Source: 67-14 sp020438345 (GTDB lineage Bacteria; Actinomycetota; Thermoleophilia; Solirubrobacterales; 70-9). From it: a stretch of 64,000 bases of DNA. Below, piece by piece: positions 50,843-58,687 of this stretch. The stretch's first letter is position 1. Each line of letters begins with the position of its first letter. Where the stretch lies: NCBI GenBank assembly GCA_937872475.1, contig CALMSY010000030.1:1-64000 (forward strand), in the 5' to 3' direction. A program made the translations under genes and the position numbers. The notes under the pieces were generated by a model that saw nothing but the letters and a program-made list of their open reading frames with translations, searched no databases and was not told the origin of the DNA.

Positions 50843-52284
50843 CCCACACCGAATTGCCTTTGCCTCCAGGGCCGCGTGGGCTGGAAGCCGCCAGGTTCCT
50901 GCTGGAATCCACCCGGGACTTCAAGAAGCCGATGACCGACATGGCGATCAAGTATGGCGAGGTAGCGCATGTACGCAACCGGAACCGGGACTTCATCGTG
51001 GTGAGTGGGCATGAGGCGGCAAAGCATGTGCTGATCACCAATCAGGACAACTACCGGAAGGGACTGGAATACGAACTTCTCCGTGTGGTCCTCGGAGATG
51101 GTTTGTTGACCAGTGAAGGCGAAACCTGGCGCCGACAGCGTCGGCTGGCCCAGCCTATGTTCGCAAAGCGGCATCTGAAGCACTTCACGGAGCACATGAC
51201 AAGGGCAACCTCCGAAGTCCTTGATGGCGAACCTTTCGCCACGCTGCCGGAAGGTGAGGTGATCGATGTGAGTGAAGTGATGATGGCTCTGACGCTCGAC
51301 ATCGTCGGTCGTGCCCTGTTTGGCGCCGACCTCAGTGGAGAAACTGCCCGCAAGGTCGGTCCTGCGATGAACGATGTGATCAGCCTGGGAACCAGGATGA
51401 CCCGGCGACTACCGACATTCGTGATGTCCCGGCTGCCGGGCATGAACCTCGAGAAGGCGATGGGGGTCAACCCGGAAGGGCGCAGATTCCAGCGGGGGCT
51501 GGATGACCTCAGGGGAGTCATCAGCGAACTGATCGAAGAACGGAATGCCCGGGGGGATCTGGGTGACGACCTGCTCGGCCTGATGATGAGCGCGAAGGAC
51601 GAGGAGACCGGGGCAACAATGTCACGTCAACAGATCGGCGACGAACTGATGACCTTCATGCTGGCCGGCCACGAGACGACCTCGAACGCTCTGGCCTGGA
51701 CCTGGCGCCGGCTTTCCCTGAACCCTGCCGCCCGCGAACGGCTCTTTGCGGAAGTTGACACCGTGCTTGGCGACCGCATCCCCGACATGGACGACATGGA
51801 GCGGCTGCCATGGACCCGCGCCTGCGTCGAAGAAGCGATGCGGGTTGAATCCCCGGTCTGGACGGTTGGGCGCCAGGCGCTTGAGGAAGACGAAGTGCTT
51901 GGCTACCGGATCCCGAAAGGCGCGAGCGTCATGGTGCTGATCAGCCTGATTCACCGCGATCCACGGGTCTGGCCGAACCCGGAAGGCTATGACCCATCAA
52001 GGTTTCTCCCCGAGAACTCAAAGGGCCGTCCCCGGCATGCCTTCATGCCTTTCGGTGCGGGACGGCGGGTCTGCCTCGGATCAACCTTCGCGACCGTCGA
52101 AGCAACCCTTCTGGCTGCGATGCTGGGCCGTCATTTGCGGTTCGACCTGCCAAGAGGCGCTGAAGTCGAGGCCGAGGCCGCGATCACCCTTCGGCCGAAG
52201 CACGGGTTGCCCATGCATGTCTTCCACCGGAACCACGATCCGGTTGCTGTCGAGGCTGCCGAGCCGGATCTGGCTGCCGTCTGA
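50839..52284 (+). CDS. Cytochrome P450
   Basis: 481 residues. The I-helix AGHETTSNAL, the ExxR (EEAMR, ~335) and the heme-binding FGAGRRVCLG with Cys412 are all intact. Its soluble N-terminus and overall layout resemble bacterial CYP102/CYP110-like fatty-acid or terpene hydroxylases, but the substrate is not predictable. No ferredoxin gene is adjacent. Confidence 0.93.
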   Translation: MTHTELPLPPGPRGLEAARFLLESTRDFKKPMTDMAIKYGEVAHVRNRNRDFIVVSGHEAAKHVLITNQDNYRKGLEYELLRVVLGDGLLTSEGETWRRQRRLAQPMFAKRHLKHFTEHMTRATSEVLDGEPFATLPEGEVIDVSEVMMALTLDIVGRALFGADLSGETARKVGPAMNDVISLGTRMTRRLPTFVMSRLPGMNLEKAMGVNPEGRRFQRGLDDLRGVISELIEERNARGDLGDDLLGLMMSAKDEETGATMSRQQIGDELMTFMLAGHETTSNALAWTWRRLSLNPAARERLFAEVDTVLGDRIPDMDDMERLPWTRACVEEAMRVESPVWTVGRQALEEDEVLGYRIPKGASVMVLISLIHRDPRVWPNPEGYDPSRFLPENSKGRPRHAFMPFGAGRRVCLGSTFATVEATLLAAMLGRHLRFDLPRGAEVEAEAAITLRPKHGLPMHVFHRNHDPVAVEAAEPDLAAV

Positions 52285-52300
52285 GTGGGTAGGGGGTCAG

Positions 52301-52329
52301 CCGGCCGGCCCGATTTCCGGGCCGGCCGG
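52301..52329. terminator. Bidirectional GC-rich hairpin between P450 and MMPL genes
   Basis: Perfect 12-bp arms (CCGGCCGGCCCG at 52301-52312, its complement at 52318-52329) with a 5-nt loop ATTTC. It lies in the gap between convergent genes; no long T-tract. Confidence 0.6.
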
Positions 52330-52356
52330 GTGCCCGGCATCTTCAGTCTGTCTTGA

Positions 52357-54561
52357 TCAGGCCTTGTTCGGAACCGGCGGTTCGGCCAGTTCCGGAGCGA
52401 GTGGCTCGCCCTTCGGGTCCTTGTTGGCGACCAGATGGCCTTCCAGCGACACGTTCGGCAGGATCCGGTCCAGCCAGCCGGGAAGCCACCATGCCTTGTC
52501 ACCAAGCAGCGTGACCACGGCGGGCGCGATCACGAGGCGCACGAAGAGCACGTCAATCAGGATTGCGAGGCCCAGGCCGAGGCCCATCATCTTGGCGACA
52601 ACATCCTCCTGGGTGACGAACGCGAGGAACACCGAGGCCATGATCAGGCCGGCAAAAAGGATCACCTTCCCGATCCGTGCGAGGCCGTGGATCACACTTT
52701 CCCGGGGTTTGTCGCCTTCGTTATATGCCTCGTGGATTCTCGAGAGCAGAAAGACGTTGTAGTCCATCGAGAGTCCGAAGAGGATGGCGAAGATCATCAC
52801 CGGGATGAAGGACATGATCGGCACCCCGCTGTCTACACCGATCAGGCTGGCGCCGATTCCCTTCTGGAAGACCGCGACGACCACACCGTAAGCCGCGCCG
52901 ACCGAGAGCAGGTTGAAGAGAGCGGAAACCAGAGGAATCCAGAGCGACCGGAAAGCCGCCATCAGCAGCAGGACCGAAAGACCGATCACCACGGCGATAA
53001 AGACGGGCAAACGCTCCGAAACCTTGTCCGAGAAGTCCTCGAAACTGGCCGTGTTGCCACCGACATACGCTTTCAGGTCCGTGCCGTCGGTCAGGTCCGG
53101 GAGCACCGTGCCGCGGAGCCCCTCCAGCAGATCACTTGTCGCCGCATCCTGGGGAGAAGTGGCGGGGATCAGGAAGATTGTCGCCATCTCGTTGTCTTCG
53201 CTTGGTGAAGCGGGGGAGACGTCTGCGACACCTTCGACAGTCCTCAGTTCCTTCACGACCCCGTCGAGCACGGCTTCGCTTTGCCTGGCGCCATCGGGGG
53301 TGTCTACGGCGATCAGGAACGGCCCGTTGACGCCTTTGCCGAAGCCTTCACTGACCAGGTCATAGGCGACTCGCTGGGTCTTGCCTTCCGGCTGGTTGCC
53401 GTCATCCGGCGAACCGAGGCGCATGTCGATCAGTGGTGAGGCAAAGATGATCAGCACGATGACTCCGCCGGCGATTGCCAGCCAGGGCCTGGCTGTGATC
53501 TTTTCTCCCCAGCCACCGAATGCCTTCGAAGGCAGGACATGGGAGAGCTTCCGTGGCTTGAGCCAGCGCTGCAGGGCACCGATCATGATCGGGAGGATGG
53601 TCAGGGCGGAAACCACGACGGCGGCGACGCCGATCGCAGCACCCAAACCCATCTTGCCGATCAGCGGAATGCCGATTACCAGCAGGCCAGCGATGGCGAC
53701 CATCACTATCAGGCCGGCAGCCATGACCGCAGAACCGGCAGTCGCTGCTGACTTGGCGGCGGCATCCCGGACCGAGTCCCCGGCTGCAGACTGTTCCCTG
53801 AATCTCCCCAGGATGAGCAGCGAATAGTCGATCCCGGCCCCGAGACCGAGCATCATTGCGATGGTGGATGCGAACTCCGGAAGGCCCAGCGGCGCTGCCA
53901 GAACGACCAGCAACATCTGCCCGACCATGACTCCGATCAGGGCACCGACCAGCGTTGCGAACATGGCCGACAGCGAACGGAAGAGCAGGGTGAGGAGGAT
54001 GATCGCCAGGGCGACACCGATCAGCTCACCGACCGGAGCCTGTTCCTGCTGGGAAGCATCGATGACGATTCCCCGCATTGCCACGTCTACTCCGGCTTGC
54101 TCGGCCGGGGCGGTCGCCTCTTCGAGTTCCGTGCCTTGCTTCTTGGTCACATCGCCGAATTCGAGGTCGTAGCGGACGTCAAGGTAGGCGATCTGGCCGT
54201 TTCGGGAAACCGCTCCGGCCCGCGGCTCGAAGGGATCACTGACGCTGATGACGTCGGGAAGATCCTTGATTTTGGTGATTGACTCGTTCACAGCCCGCTT
54301 GCTGGCGGGGTCGGTGATCTTCCCGTCAGGGGTATTGAAGACCACGGTCGCATCGACTCCGGCCAGAGCAGGGCTGTGAGCCGAGAACAGGTCGTATGCC
54401 TGCTGGCTCTCGGTGCCGGGAACATCGAAGTTTTCTGGTGGCGGGTCGCCGGCGGTACCGGACAGAAAACCGATGCCGACCACAGCAACCAGGGCGATCA
54501 GCAGCGAGCGCTTCCAGTGGCCGGTAATCGAACGGGCTAGTCGGGCAAGAAGTTCAGACAT
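52357..54561 (-). CDS. MMPL/RND-family transporter
   Basis: 734 residues with about twelve helices arranged as 1 + extracytoplasmic loop + 5, twice. The central motif GLGAGIDYSLLILGRFRE (~250) and its counterpart FGLSMDYNVFLLSRIHE (~605) are the proton-relay regions of the family. It exports lipids or drugs. The start has GGAG upstream. Divergent from a TetR gene, with a shared operator between them. Confidence 0.92.
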   Translation of the reverse strand: MSELLARLARSITGHWKRSLLIALVAVVGIGFLSGTAGDPPPENFDVPGTESQQAYDLFSAHSPALAGVDATVVFNTPDGKITDPASKRAVNESITKIKDLPDVISVSDPFEPRAGAVSRNGQIAYLDVRYDLEFGDVTKKQGTELEEATAPAEQAGVDVAMRGIVIDASQQEQAPVGELIGVALAIILLTLLFRSLSAMFATLVGALIGVMVGQMLLVVLAAPLGLPEFASTIAMMLGLGAGIDYSLLILGRFREQSAAGDSVRDAAAKSAATAGSAVMAAGLIVMVAIAGLLVIGIPLIGKMGLGAAIGVAAVVVSALTILPIMIGALQRWLKPRKLSHVLPSKAFGGWGEKITARPWLAIAGGVIVLIIFASPLIDMRLGSPDDGNQPEGKTQRVAYDLVSEGFGKGVNGPFLIAVDTPDGARQSEAVLDGVVKELRTVEGVADVSPASPSEDNEMATIFLIPATSPQDAATSDLLEGLRGTVLPDLTDGTDLKAYVGGNTASFEDFSDKVSERLPVFIAVVIGLSVLLLMAAFRSLWIPLVSALFNLLSVGAAYGVVVAVFQKGIGASLIGVDSGVPIMSFIPVMIFAILFGLSMDYNVFLLSRIHEAYNEGDKPRESVIHGLARIGKVILFAGLIMASVFLAFVTQEDVVAKMMGLGLGLAILIDVLFVRLVIAPAVVTLLGDKAWWLPGWLDRILPNVSLEGHLVANKDPKGEPLAPELAEPPVPNKA

Positions 54562-54620
54562 TTATCTCCAGAGAAGAGTGAGGGGGGGTGAGGGGCGAAG
54601 GAAATTATCACAATGACTGC

Positions 54621-54643
54621 AAAGTTGCAGCGACTGCAACTTT
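54621..54643. promoter_or_regulatory. TetR-type operator between MMPL and TetR genes
   Basis: Perfect 10-bp arms AAAGTTGCAG and CTGCAACTTT around CGA. The left arm contains the TTGCAG (-35) of the rightward promoter, and a leftward -10-like GATAAT lies at 54609-54604, so one bound dimer could block both directions. Confidence 0.8.
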
Positions 54644-54661
54644 ATTGTTAGGATTCGGCTG
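54625..54661 (+). promoter_or_regulatory. Promoter of the second TetR gene (leaderless type)
   Basis: TTGCAG (54625-54630), an 18-base spacer, TAGGAT (54649-54654), then 6 bases to the GTG start. One of the clearest leaderless promoters in the window; the operator overlaps its -35. Confidence 0.65.
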
Positions 54662-55296
54662 TGTCATCAGCGAGCCAACCGAGCCTGAGGGAACGCAAGA
54701 AGGCGAAGACCCGCGAAACGATTGTGCGGGTCGCTCTCCGGCTGTTCGCGGAACAAGGCTACAGCCAGACTACGATCGCACAGATTGCCGAGGCGGCAGA
54801 TGTTTCGCCGCGAACTGTGTCTACCTACTTCCCGGCGAAAGAGAACATTGTGTTCGACATCAGCTCCGAAGCCAAAGAGCGACTGTCGAACGCGATCATT
54901 GACCGTCCCGAAGGACAGGACACCATGACGGCCCTGAGGACGTGGCTTACGAGCGAACGGGTCGTGCTCGATCACGACCCTGAGCTACACAGCTGTCAGC
55001 GTCTCGTGATTGACCGTGAAGAGCCTCTCGCCGCCCACGAACGGGCGTTGATGCGTGAGGTTGAAACGACCCTGGCCAGGGGATTGGCGGTGGATCTGGG
55101 CCTCGGCCCCTCTGAACTTCAACCGCGAATGGCAGCGGCAGCTGCGATGGCGGTTTTCGACCTGCTCCAGGAAGAAGAAGGTTCCGCAAGGCTCGAGGGG
55201 GAGTTGCCACCGGTCGAACAGCAGCTCGAGCTGCTCGACCAGGCACTGGCATTCATCACGGGCGGGGTTGCCGCTCTTCGTGAACACCAGTTCTGA
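54661..55296 (+). CDS. TetR-family regulator of the MMPL transporter
   Basis: 211 residues. HTH region TTIAQIAEAADVSPRTVSTYFPAKENIVFDI (~residues 30-60, AcrR-like). The divergent layout with an MMPL gene and a shared 23-bp palindrome argue that it represses both genes and senses a transporter substrate. Confidence 0.92.
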   Translation: MSSASQPSLRERKKAKTRETIVRVALRLFAEQGYSQTTIAQIAEAADVSPRTVSTYFPAKENIVFDISSEAKERLSNAIIDRPEGQDTMTALRTWLTSERVVLDHDPELHSCQRLVIDREEPLAAHERALMREVETTLARGLAVDLGLGPSELQPRMAAAAAMAVFDLLQEEEGSARLEGELPPVEQQLELLDQALAFITGGVAALREHQF

Positions 55297-55321
55297 TCCG
55301 TTCCCTGCGCCCATTAACTGG

Positions 55322-55350
55322 GACCGCCCCGGAGGGGGGCCGGGGCGGTC
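55322..55350. terminator. Bidirectional GC-rich hairpin
   Basis: Perfect 11-bp arms (GACCGCCCCGG at 55322-55332, its complement at 55340-55350) with a 7-nt G-rich loop, between convergent genes. Confidence 0.6.
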
Positions 55351-55370
55351 GGTTCCTCTTTGGGGGAGGA

Positions 55371-55958
55371 CTAGAAGTTGCCTGGATGGCGGGCGCTGAA
55401 AGTACCCGGCGTTGAGCGGGGGCTCTTGCTCCATCCGGGACCATTGCCCGGGGTCATCGAGGTGTCAAAGCGAAGGCCGGCGACGATCATGTAGGCGTGG
55501 CCCGGGTTCGAGTAAACCGTGATCCACTTGCCCTTGCCACGCTGACCCCAGCCCATGTATCCGGTTGAAGCCATCGGCGAGCTGACAAAACGGCCACCCC
55601 GAAGCGCAAAGCTGACCGATCCGGAGCAGTCGTAGCCGGAATCAAAGAAGCTGCCGTGGCCGCCACCGTAGCGGTAGGGCTTGAGGCGGATCTTGTTGGC
55701 CCAGTCGATTACCTTCTTGACTCGGGCCGGGGCGTTGCTGGGCGCATAGGCCTTGCCGTTGACGATCCGCGCCCTGCGAATCGGCTTGCAATCCTGGTTG
55801 CCGACAGAAAGGCCGCCGCTTGAAGCGGCTGCGTCACAGGAAGCCGCGACGGGAGAGGCTGAACCAGCGAGAAGAAACAGGCCAGCTACGAAGCCGACGA
55901 GGCCAGTCGCGAGGATGCGCCAATAGGAATGATTGCTGTCAGGGGTCGAGGGGAAAAT
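55371..55958 (-). CDS. Secreted NlpC/P60-like cell-wall hydrolase with apparent ATT start
   Basis: About 195 residues. A signal peptide (hydrophobic ~16-33, ending near SPVAAS) and a linker precede an NlpC/P60-like domain: YRYGGGHG, catalytic Cys in YDCSGSVSFAL, and His in NPGHAYMIVAG. It would cleave peptidoglycan peptides. There is no ATG, GTG or TTG in frame between the ribosome-binding site AAGGAG and the signal peptide. The ATT at 55958, six bases after AAGGAG, is the only well-spaced start. A c-di-AMP riboswitch lies immediately upstream. Confidence 0.82.
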   Translation of the reverse strand: MFPSTPDSNHSYWRILATGLVGFVAGLFLLAGSASPVAASCDAAASSGGLSVGNQDCKPIRRARIVNGKAYAPSNAPARVKKVIDWANKIRLKPYRYGGGHGSFFDSGYDCSGSVSFALRGGRFVSSPMASTGYMGWGQRGKGKWITVYSNPGHAYMIVAGLRFDTSMTPGNGPGWSKSPRSTPGTFSARHPGNF

Positions 55959-55973
55959 GCCGATCTCCTTATT

Positions 55974-56105
55974 TGTGCCTGCGGGGTTAGCTGACGGGCT
56001 GGCGCTAAAAGAGCAGCGCTCCCGCGGAGTGATCCGCGAATTCGCCCCAAATACCTGGTTCCCCCGCTTCCCGGCTCTGATGAGAACCGGAAACTCGGCG
56101 TATCG
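55974..56105 (-). ncRNA. c-di-AMP riboswitch (ydaO/yuaA type)
   Basis: Read on the minus strand the leader contains CGCCGAG, a G-rich GCGGGGGAACC, GGGGCGAATT, an internal hairpin (CGCGGA/TCCGCG), GAGCGCTGCTCTTTTAGCGC and finally CCCGTCAGCTAACCCCGC with AGGC. The GTCAGCTAACC...AGGC end is the hallmark of the class. In actinobacteria it controls wall hydrolases, and high c-di-AMP turns expression off. It is followed directly by AAGGAG and the NlpC/P60-like gene. Confidence 0.9.
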
Positions 56106-56122
56106 GTTTTGCAGAATCACAA

Positions 56123-56152
56123 ATAGTACAGAATTTCCTAATACATTGCTAA
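56123..56152 (-). promoter_or_regulatory. Promoter of the riboswitch transcript
   Basis: On the minus strand TTAGCA (56152-56147), an 18-base spacer and TACTAT (56128-56123). The transcript would start just before the riboswitch core. The surrounding ~60 bases are unusually AT-rich for this genome. Confidence 0.55.
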
Positions 56153-56222
56153 CAAAATCCGATTTTCGTGATTCAAGTCTCTTCCGTCCGACGCGGAAAC
56201 CCGCTCTCTTCCTCGGTTCCCT

Positions 56223-56236
56223 TAGGGTTTGGTACA
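56223..56236 (+). promoter_or_regulatory. Leaderless-type promoter of rpiA
   Basis: TAGGGT (56223-56228) lies 7 bases before the ATG at 56236. Confidence 0.5.
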
Positions 56237-56943
56237 TGAAGTCCGCCATGCACAGAGACGTCTCGTTTGAGCCCTTTGCGGCTTCGGATATTGCGAACTA
56301 CGAGTCCAAATTCAAAGTTGCGGAGGAGGTCGCCGCCATGGCCGAATCGGGACAGGTGATCGGAGCCGGTTCCGGATCCACGGCATTCCTCGCTGTGCGC
56401 GCCATCGCTTCCCGTGTGAGACACGGTGAACTCCATGAGGTCCGGCTAATTCCCAGCTCACTGGAATCGGAGATGACAATCACCGGGCTCGGGCTGGTTC
56501 AAGCCGACCTGGCGGAGGTAGCTCCGGACTGGCTGTTCGACGGGGCGGATGAAGTGGATCCCGACGGAAACCTGATCAAGGGCAGGGGTGGGGCGCTCTT
56601 CAGGGAGAAGCTTCTTTTCGCCTCCTGCCAGCTCAGGAGAGTCCTGATCGATCCATCGAAGCGGGTCGATCAACTTGGCACAGGTTTCCCCGTCCCGGTG
56701 GAAGTCGTGCCCCGGGCGGCCCCCGTGGCGATCGCCGCTCTCAAAGCGATTGGAGCGGTCTCTTCAGTGATCAGGACCGGGTCGGGAAAAGATGGTCCGA
56801 CTCTGACCGAACAGGGAAACCTGCTGCTGGACTGCCATTTCGAAGAGATCGGCGAAGGACTTGAGGAACGGATCAAGGCGATCACCGGGGTGCTCGATTC
56901 CGGCCTGTTCCAGGGCTACGGCCCCGAGATCATCGAAGTGTGA
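56236..56943 (+). CDS. rpiA: Ribose-5-phosphate isomerase A
   Basis: 235 residues from ATG 56236; the frame is open upstream across the riboswitch, but that part is spurious. GAGSGSTA (~39-46), WLFDGADEVDPDGNLIKGRGGALFREK (in two adjacent motifs, DGADEVD and KGRGGALFREK) and GNLLLDCHF are conserved. It interconverts ribose-5- and ribulose-5-phosphate. An ATG four codons downstream (56248) is an alternative start. Confidence 0.93.
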   Translation: MKSAMHRDVSFEPFAASDIANYESKFKVAEEVAAMAESGQVIGAGSGSTAFLAVRAIASRVRHGELHEVRLIPSSLESEMTITGLGLVQADLAEVAPDWLFDGADEVDPDGNLIKGRGGALFREKLLFASCQLRRVLIDPSKRVDQLGTGFPVPVEVVPRAAPVAIAALKAIGAVSSVIRTGSGKDGPTLTEQGNLLLDCHFEEIGEGLEERIKAITGVLDSGLFQGYGPEIIEV

Positions 56944-56955
56944 ACGTTCCCGGCT

Positions 56956-57732
56956 TCAGATGATCAGACGCTTCTCAAGGCGGTTGATCGCTACACGCCA
57001 CATTACGGCGGCCAGGACCAGCAGCCCGGCGAATCGCAAGGCGTCAACTGCCTCAAGCCCAAAACTGGCACCGCGCACCAGCTCAACCAGCTGGTAGAGC
57101 GGGTTGAACTGGGCGGCGACCTGGAAACCTTCGGGTAGCTGGTCAATCGGAAAGAAGGTCCCGGCAACCAGAAACAGAGGCGTGATCACAAGGGTTGTGA
57201 CGTAGTTGAATTGGTCGATCTTGCTGACAGTGGCGGCCATGGTCATGCCGAATGCCGCGAAGGCGAGGGCGGTCACGAAGGCAAAGACCGGCACCAGAAG
57301 CATGGTCAGCTCCGGTTCCAGACCGAAGAACATGGTGACTATCAGCGGGAAGCAGCCGAAGACCGCAGACCGGAGCCCGATCCAGAGCATCTCGGCAGTC
57401 ACCAGCTCTTCCACATCAACCGGTGCGGCAAGGATCGCGTCGTAGGTCCGCTGGAAACGCTCCTTGACGAAGGTGCCGAACATGGCGGGCAGCGCAGATG
57501 AGAAAACGACGGCCGTTGCGACAAGTCCGGTGCCGACAAACTGGACGTAGTCGACGCCGTCCACGGTGGTGACCAGGGTGGAACCCAGCCCGAGGCCAAA
57601 GGCGAAGAGGTATACGACTGGTTCAAAGGTGCTGGTGAAGGCGGTCGACTTCCAGAATGTGCGGAAGTTGGCGAGCTCGCGACCCATCACGGCCAGAATC
57701 ACGGCCGGCTCAAGCCGGCGCACGGGTTTCAT
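56956..57732 (-). CDS. ABC-2 type transporter permease
   Basis: 258 residues with six helices and the ABC2 signature region (VAGTFFPIDQLPEGFQVAAQFNPLYQLVELVRG). It pairs with the adjacent ATPase, whose stop overlaps its start by 4 bases. Similar to NodJ/DrrB-type exporters. Substrate unknown. Confidence 0.9.
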   Translation of the reverse strand: MKPVRRLEPAVILAVMGRELANFRTFWKSTAFTSTFEPVVYLFAFGLGLGSTLVTTVDGVDYVQFVGTGLVATAVVFSSALPAMFGTFVKERFQRTYDAILAAPVDVEELVTAEMLWIGLRSAVFGCFPLIVTMFFGLEPELTMLLVPVFAFVTALAFAAFGMTMAATVSKIDQFNYVTTLVITPLFLVAGTFFPIDQLPEGFQVAAQFNPLYQLVELVRGASFGLEAVDALRFAGLLVLAAVMWRVAINRLEKRLII

Positions 57733-58631
57733 TCGGCGTCCTCACCGGTCATCAGCACGAAAACATCTTCAAGAGACGCGGCCCGGTGCACTGCATCCTC
57801 CGGAATCAGACCGGGTTCTGCCTGCTCGGCACCGACAATGGCGATTGCCGGCCCGGCCGCCCGGACCCGCAATCCGGCTTCCTCGGCCGCCGCCCGGACT
57901 TCGGCCAGCCGCTCCGGGGGGCCGTAGACCTCGGCTGAACTCACTCCCACGTGTTCGGCAATCAGTTCGGAAGGTTTCGCGCGGGCTATCACCCTGCCTT
58001 CAGCCATCACTGCGACTTCATCGGCAAGCCTTTCGGCTTCCTCGATGTAGTGGGTTGACATCAGGATCGTGGTGCCACCAGAGCGGAGATTGTCGATCAG
58101 GGTCCAGAGTTCCGTGCGGATCTGCGGATCTAGCCCGACTGTCGGTTCGTCCAGCAGCAGGAGCTTCGGGTCGTGGATCAGGCCACGGGCGAGCAGTAGC
58201 CGCCGGCGCATCCCGCCGGAAAGCCTGTCAACCGCGTCCTTTCGCCGGTCGGTCAGGCGGGCGATTCCGAGGGCACGGTCCACTGCGGCACCGACATCCT
58301 GAACCCGGTACAGCCTGGCGAACACCGCAAGGTTCTCCTCCACGGTCACATCGATGTCCAGGTTGTCCAGCTGAGGAACCACCCCCATCCGGGCCTTTGC
58401 CTTCTTGGCTTCCCTCGGCAGTTCGAAGCCGAGGACGTGGAGGCTGCCGCCATCCGGGATCGCCTGCCCGGTAAGCATCTTCATCGTGGTCGACTTTCCT
58501 GCCCCGTTCGGGCCGAGCAGACCAAGGCAGAGTCCTTCCTCAACGACCAGGTCGAGGCCGTCTACTGCCTTTATCGAGCCAAAGCTCTTGGTAAGTCCGT
58601 GAATATCGATCGCGGGCACCGGGGCAGTCAA
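57729..58631 (-). CDS. ABC transporter ATP-binding protein (DrrA/NodI-like)
   Basis: 300 residues. Walker A GPNGAGKST, Q-loop, signature LSGGMRRRLLLARGL, Walker B LLLLDEPTVGLDP and H-loop THYIEEAERL are complete. TTG start. Forms an exporter with the downstream permease. A drug or glycan substrate is typical of the family but not shown. Confidence 0.93.
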   Translation of the reverse strand: MTAPVPAIDIHGLTKSFGSIKAVDGLDLVVEEGLCLGLLGPNGAGKSTTMKMLTGQAIPDGGSLHVLGFELPREAKKAKARMGVVPQLDNLDIDVTVEENLAVFARLYRVQDVGAAVDRALGIARLTDRRKDAVDRLSGGMRRRLLLARGLIHDPKLLLLDEPTVGLDPQIRTELWTLIDNLRSGGTTILMSTHYIEEAERLADEVAVMAEGRVIARAKPSELIAEHVGVSSAEVYGPPERLAEVRAAAEEAGLRVRAAGPAIAIVGAEQAEPGLIPEDAVHRAASLEDVFVLMTGEDAE

Positions 58632-58674
58632 TCAGAACCGACGACCCGGTCCGGGAAACGTCTGCTTCCAGCGT

Positions 58675-58687
58675 TAGCCTGCCACCA
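58675..58687 (+). promoter_or_regulatory. Leaderless-type promoter of the AI-2E-family gene
   Basis: TAGCCT (58675-58680) lies 6 bases before the ATG. Confidence 0.45.

Noticed and set aside
55933..56235. Upstream extension of rpiA
   Set aside because: It runs across the riboswitch on the other strand and adds ~100 residues with no family counterpart; TAGGGT lies just before ATG 56236.
55959..56249. ATG start at 56249 for the NlpC/P60-like gene
   Set aside because: It would translate through the riboswitch and place the signal peptide ~110 residues inside the protein.
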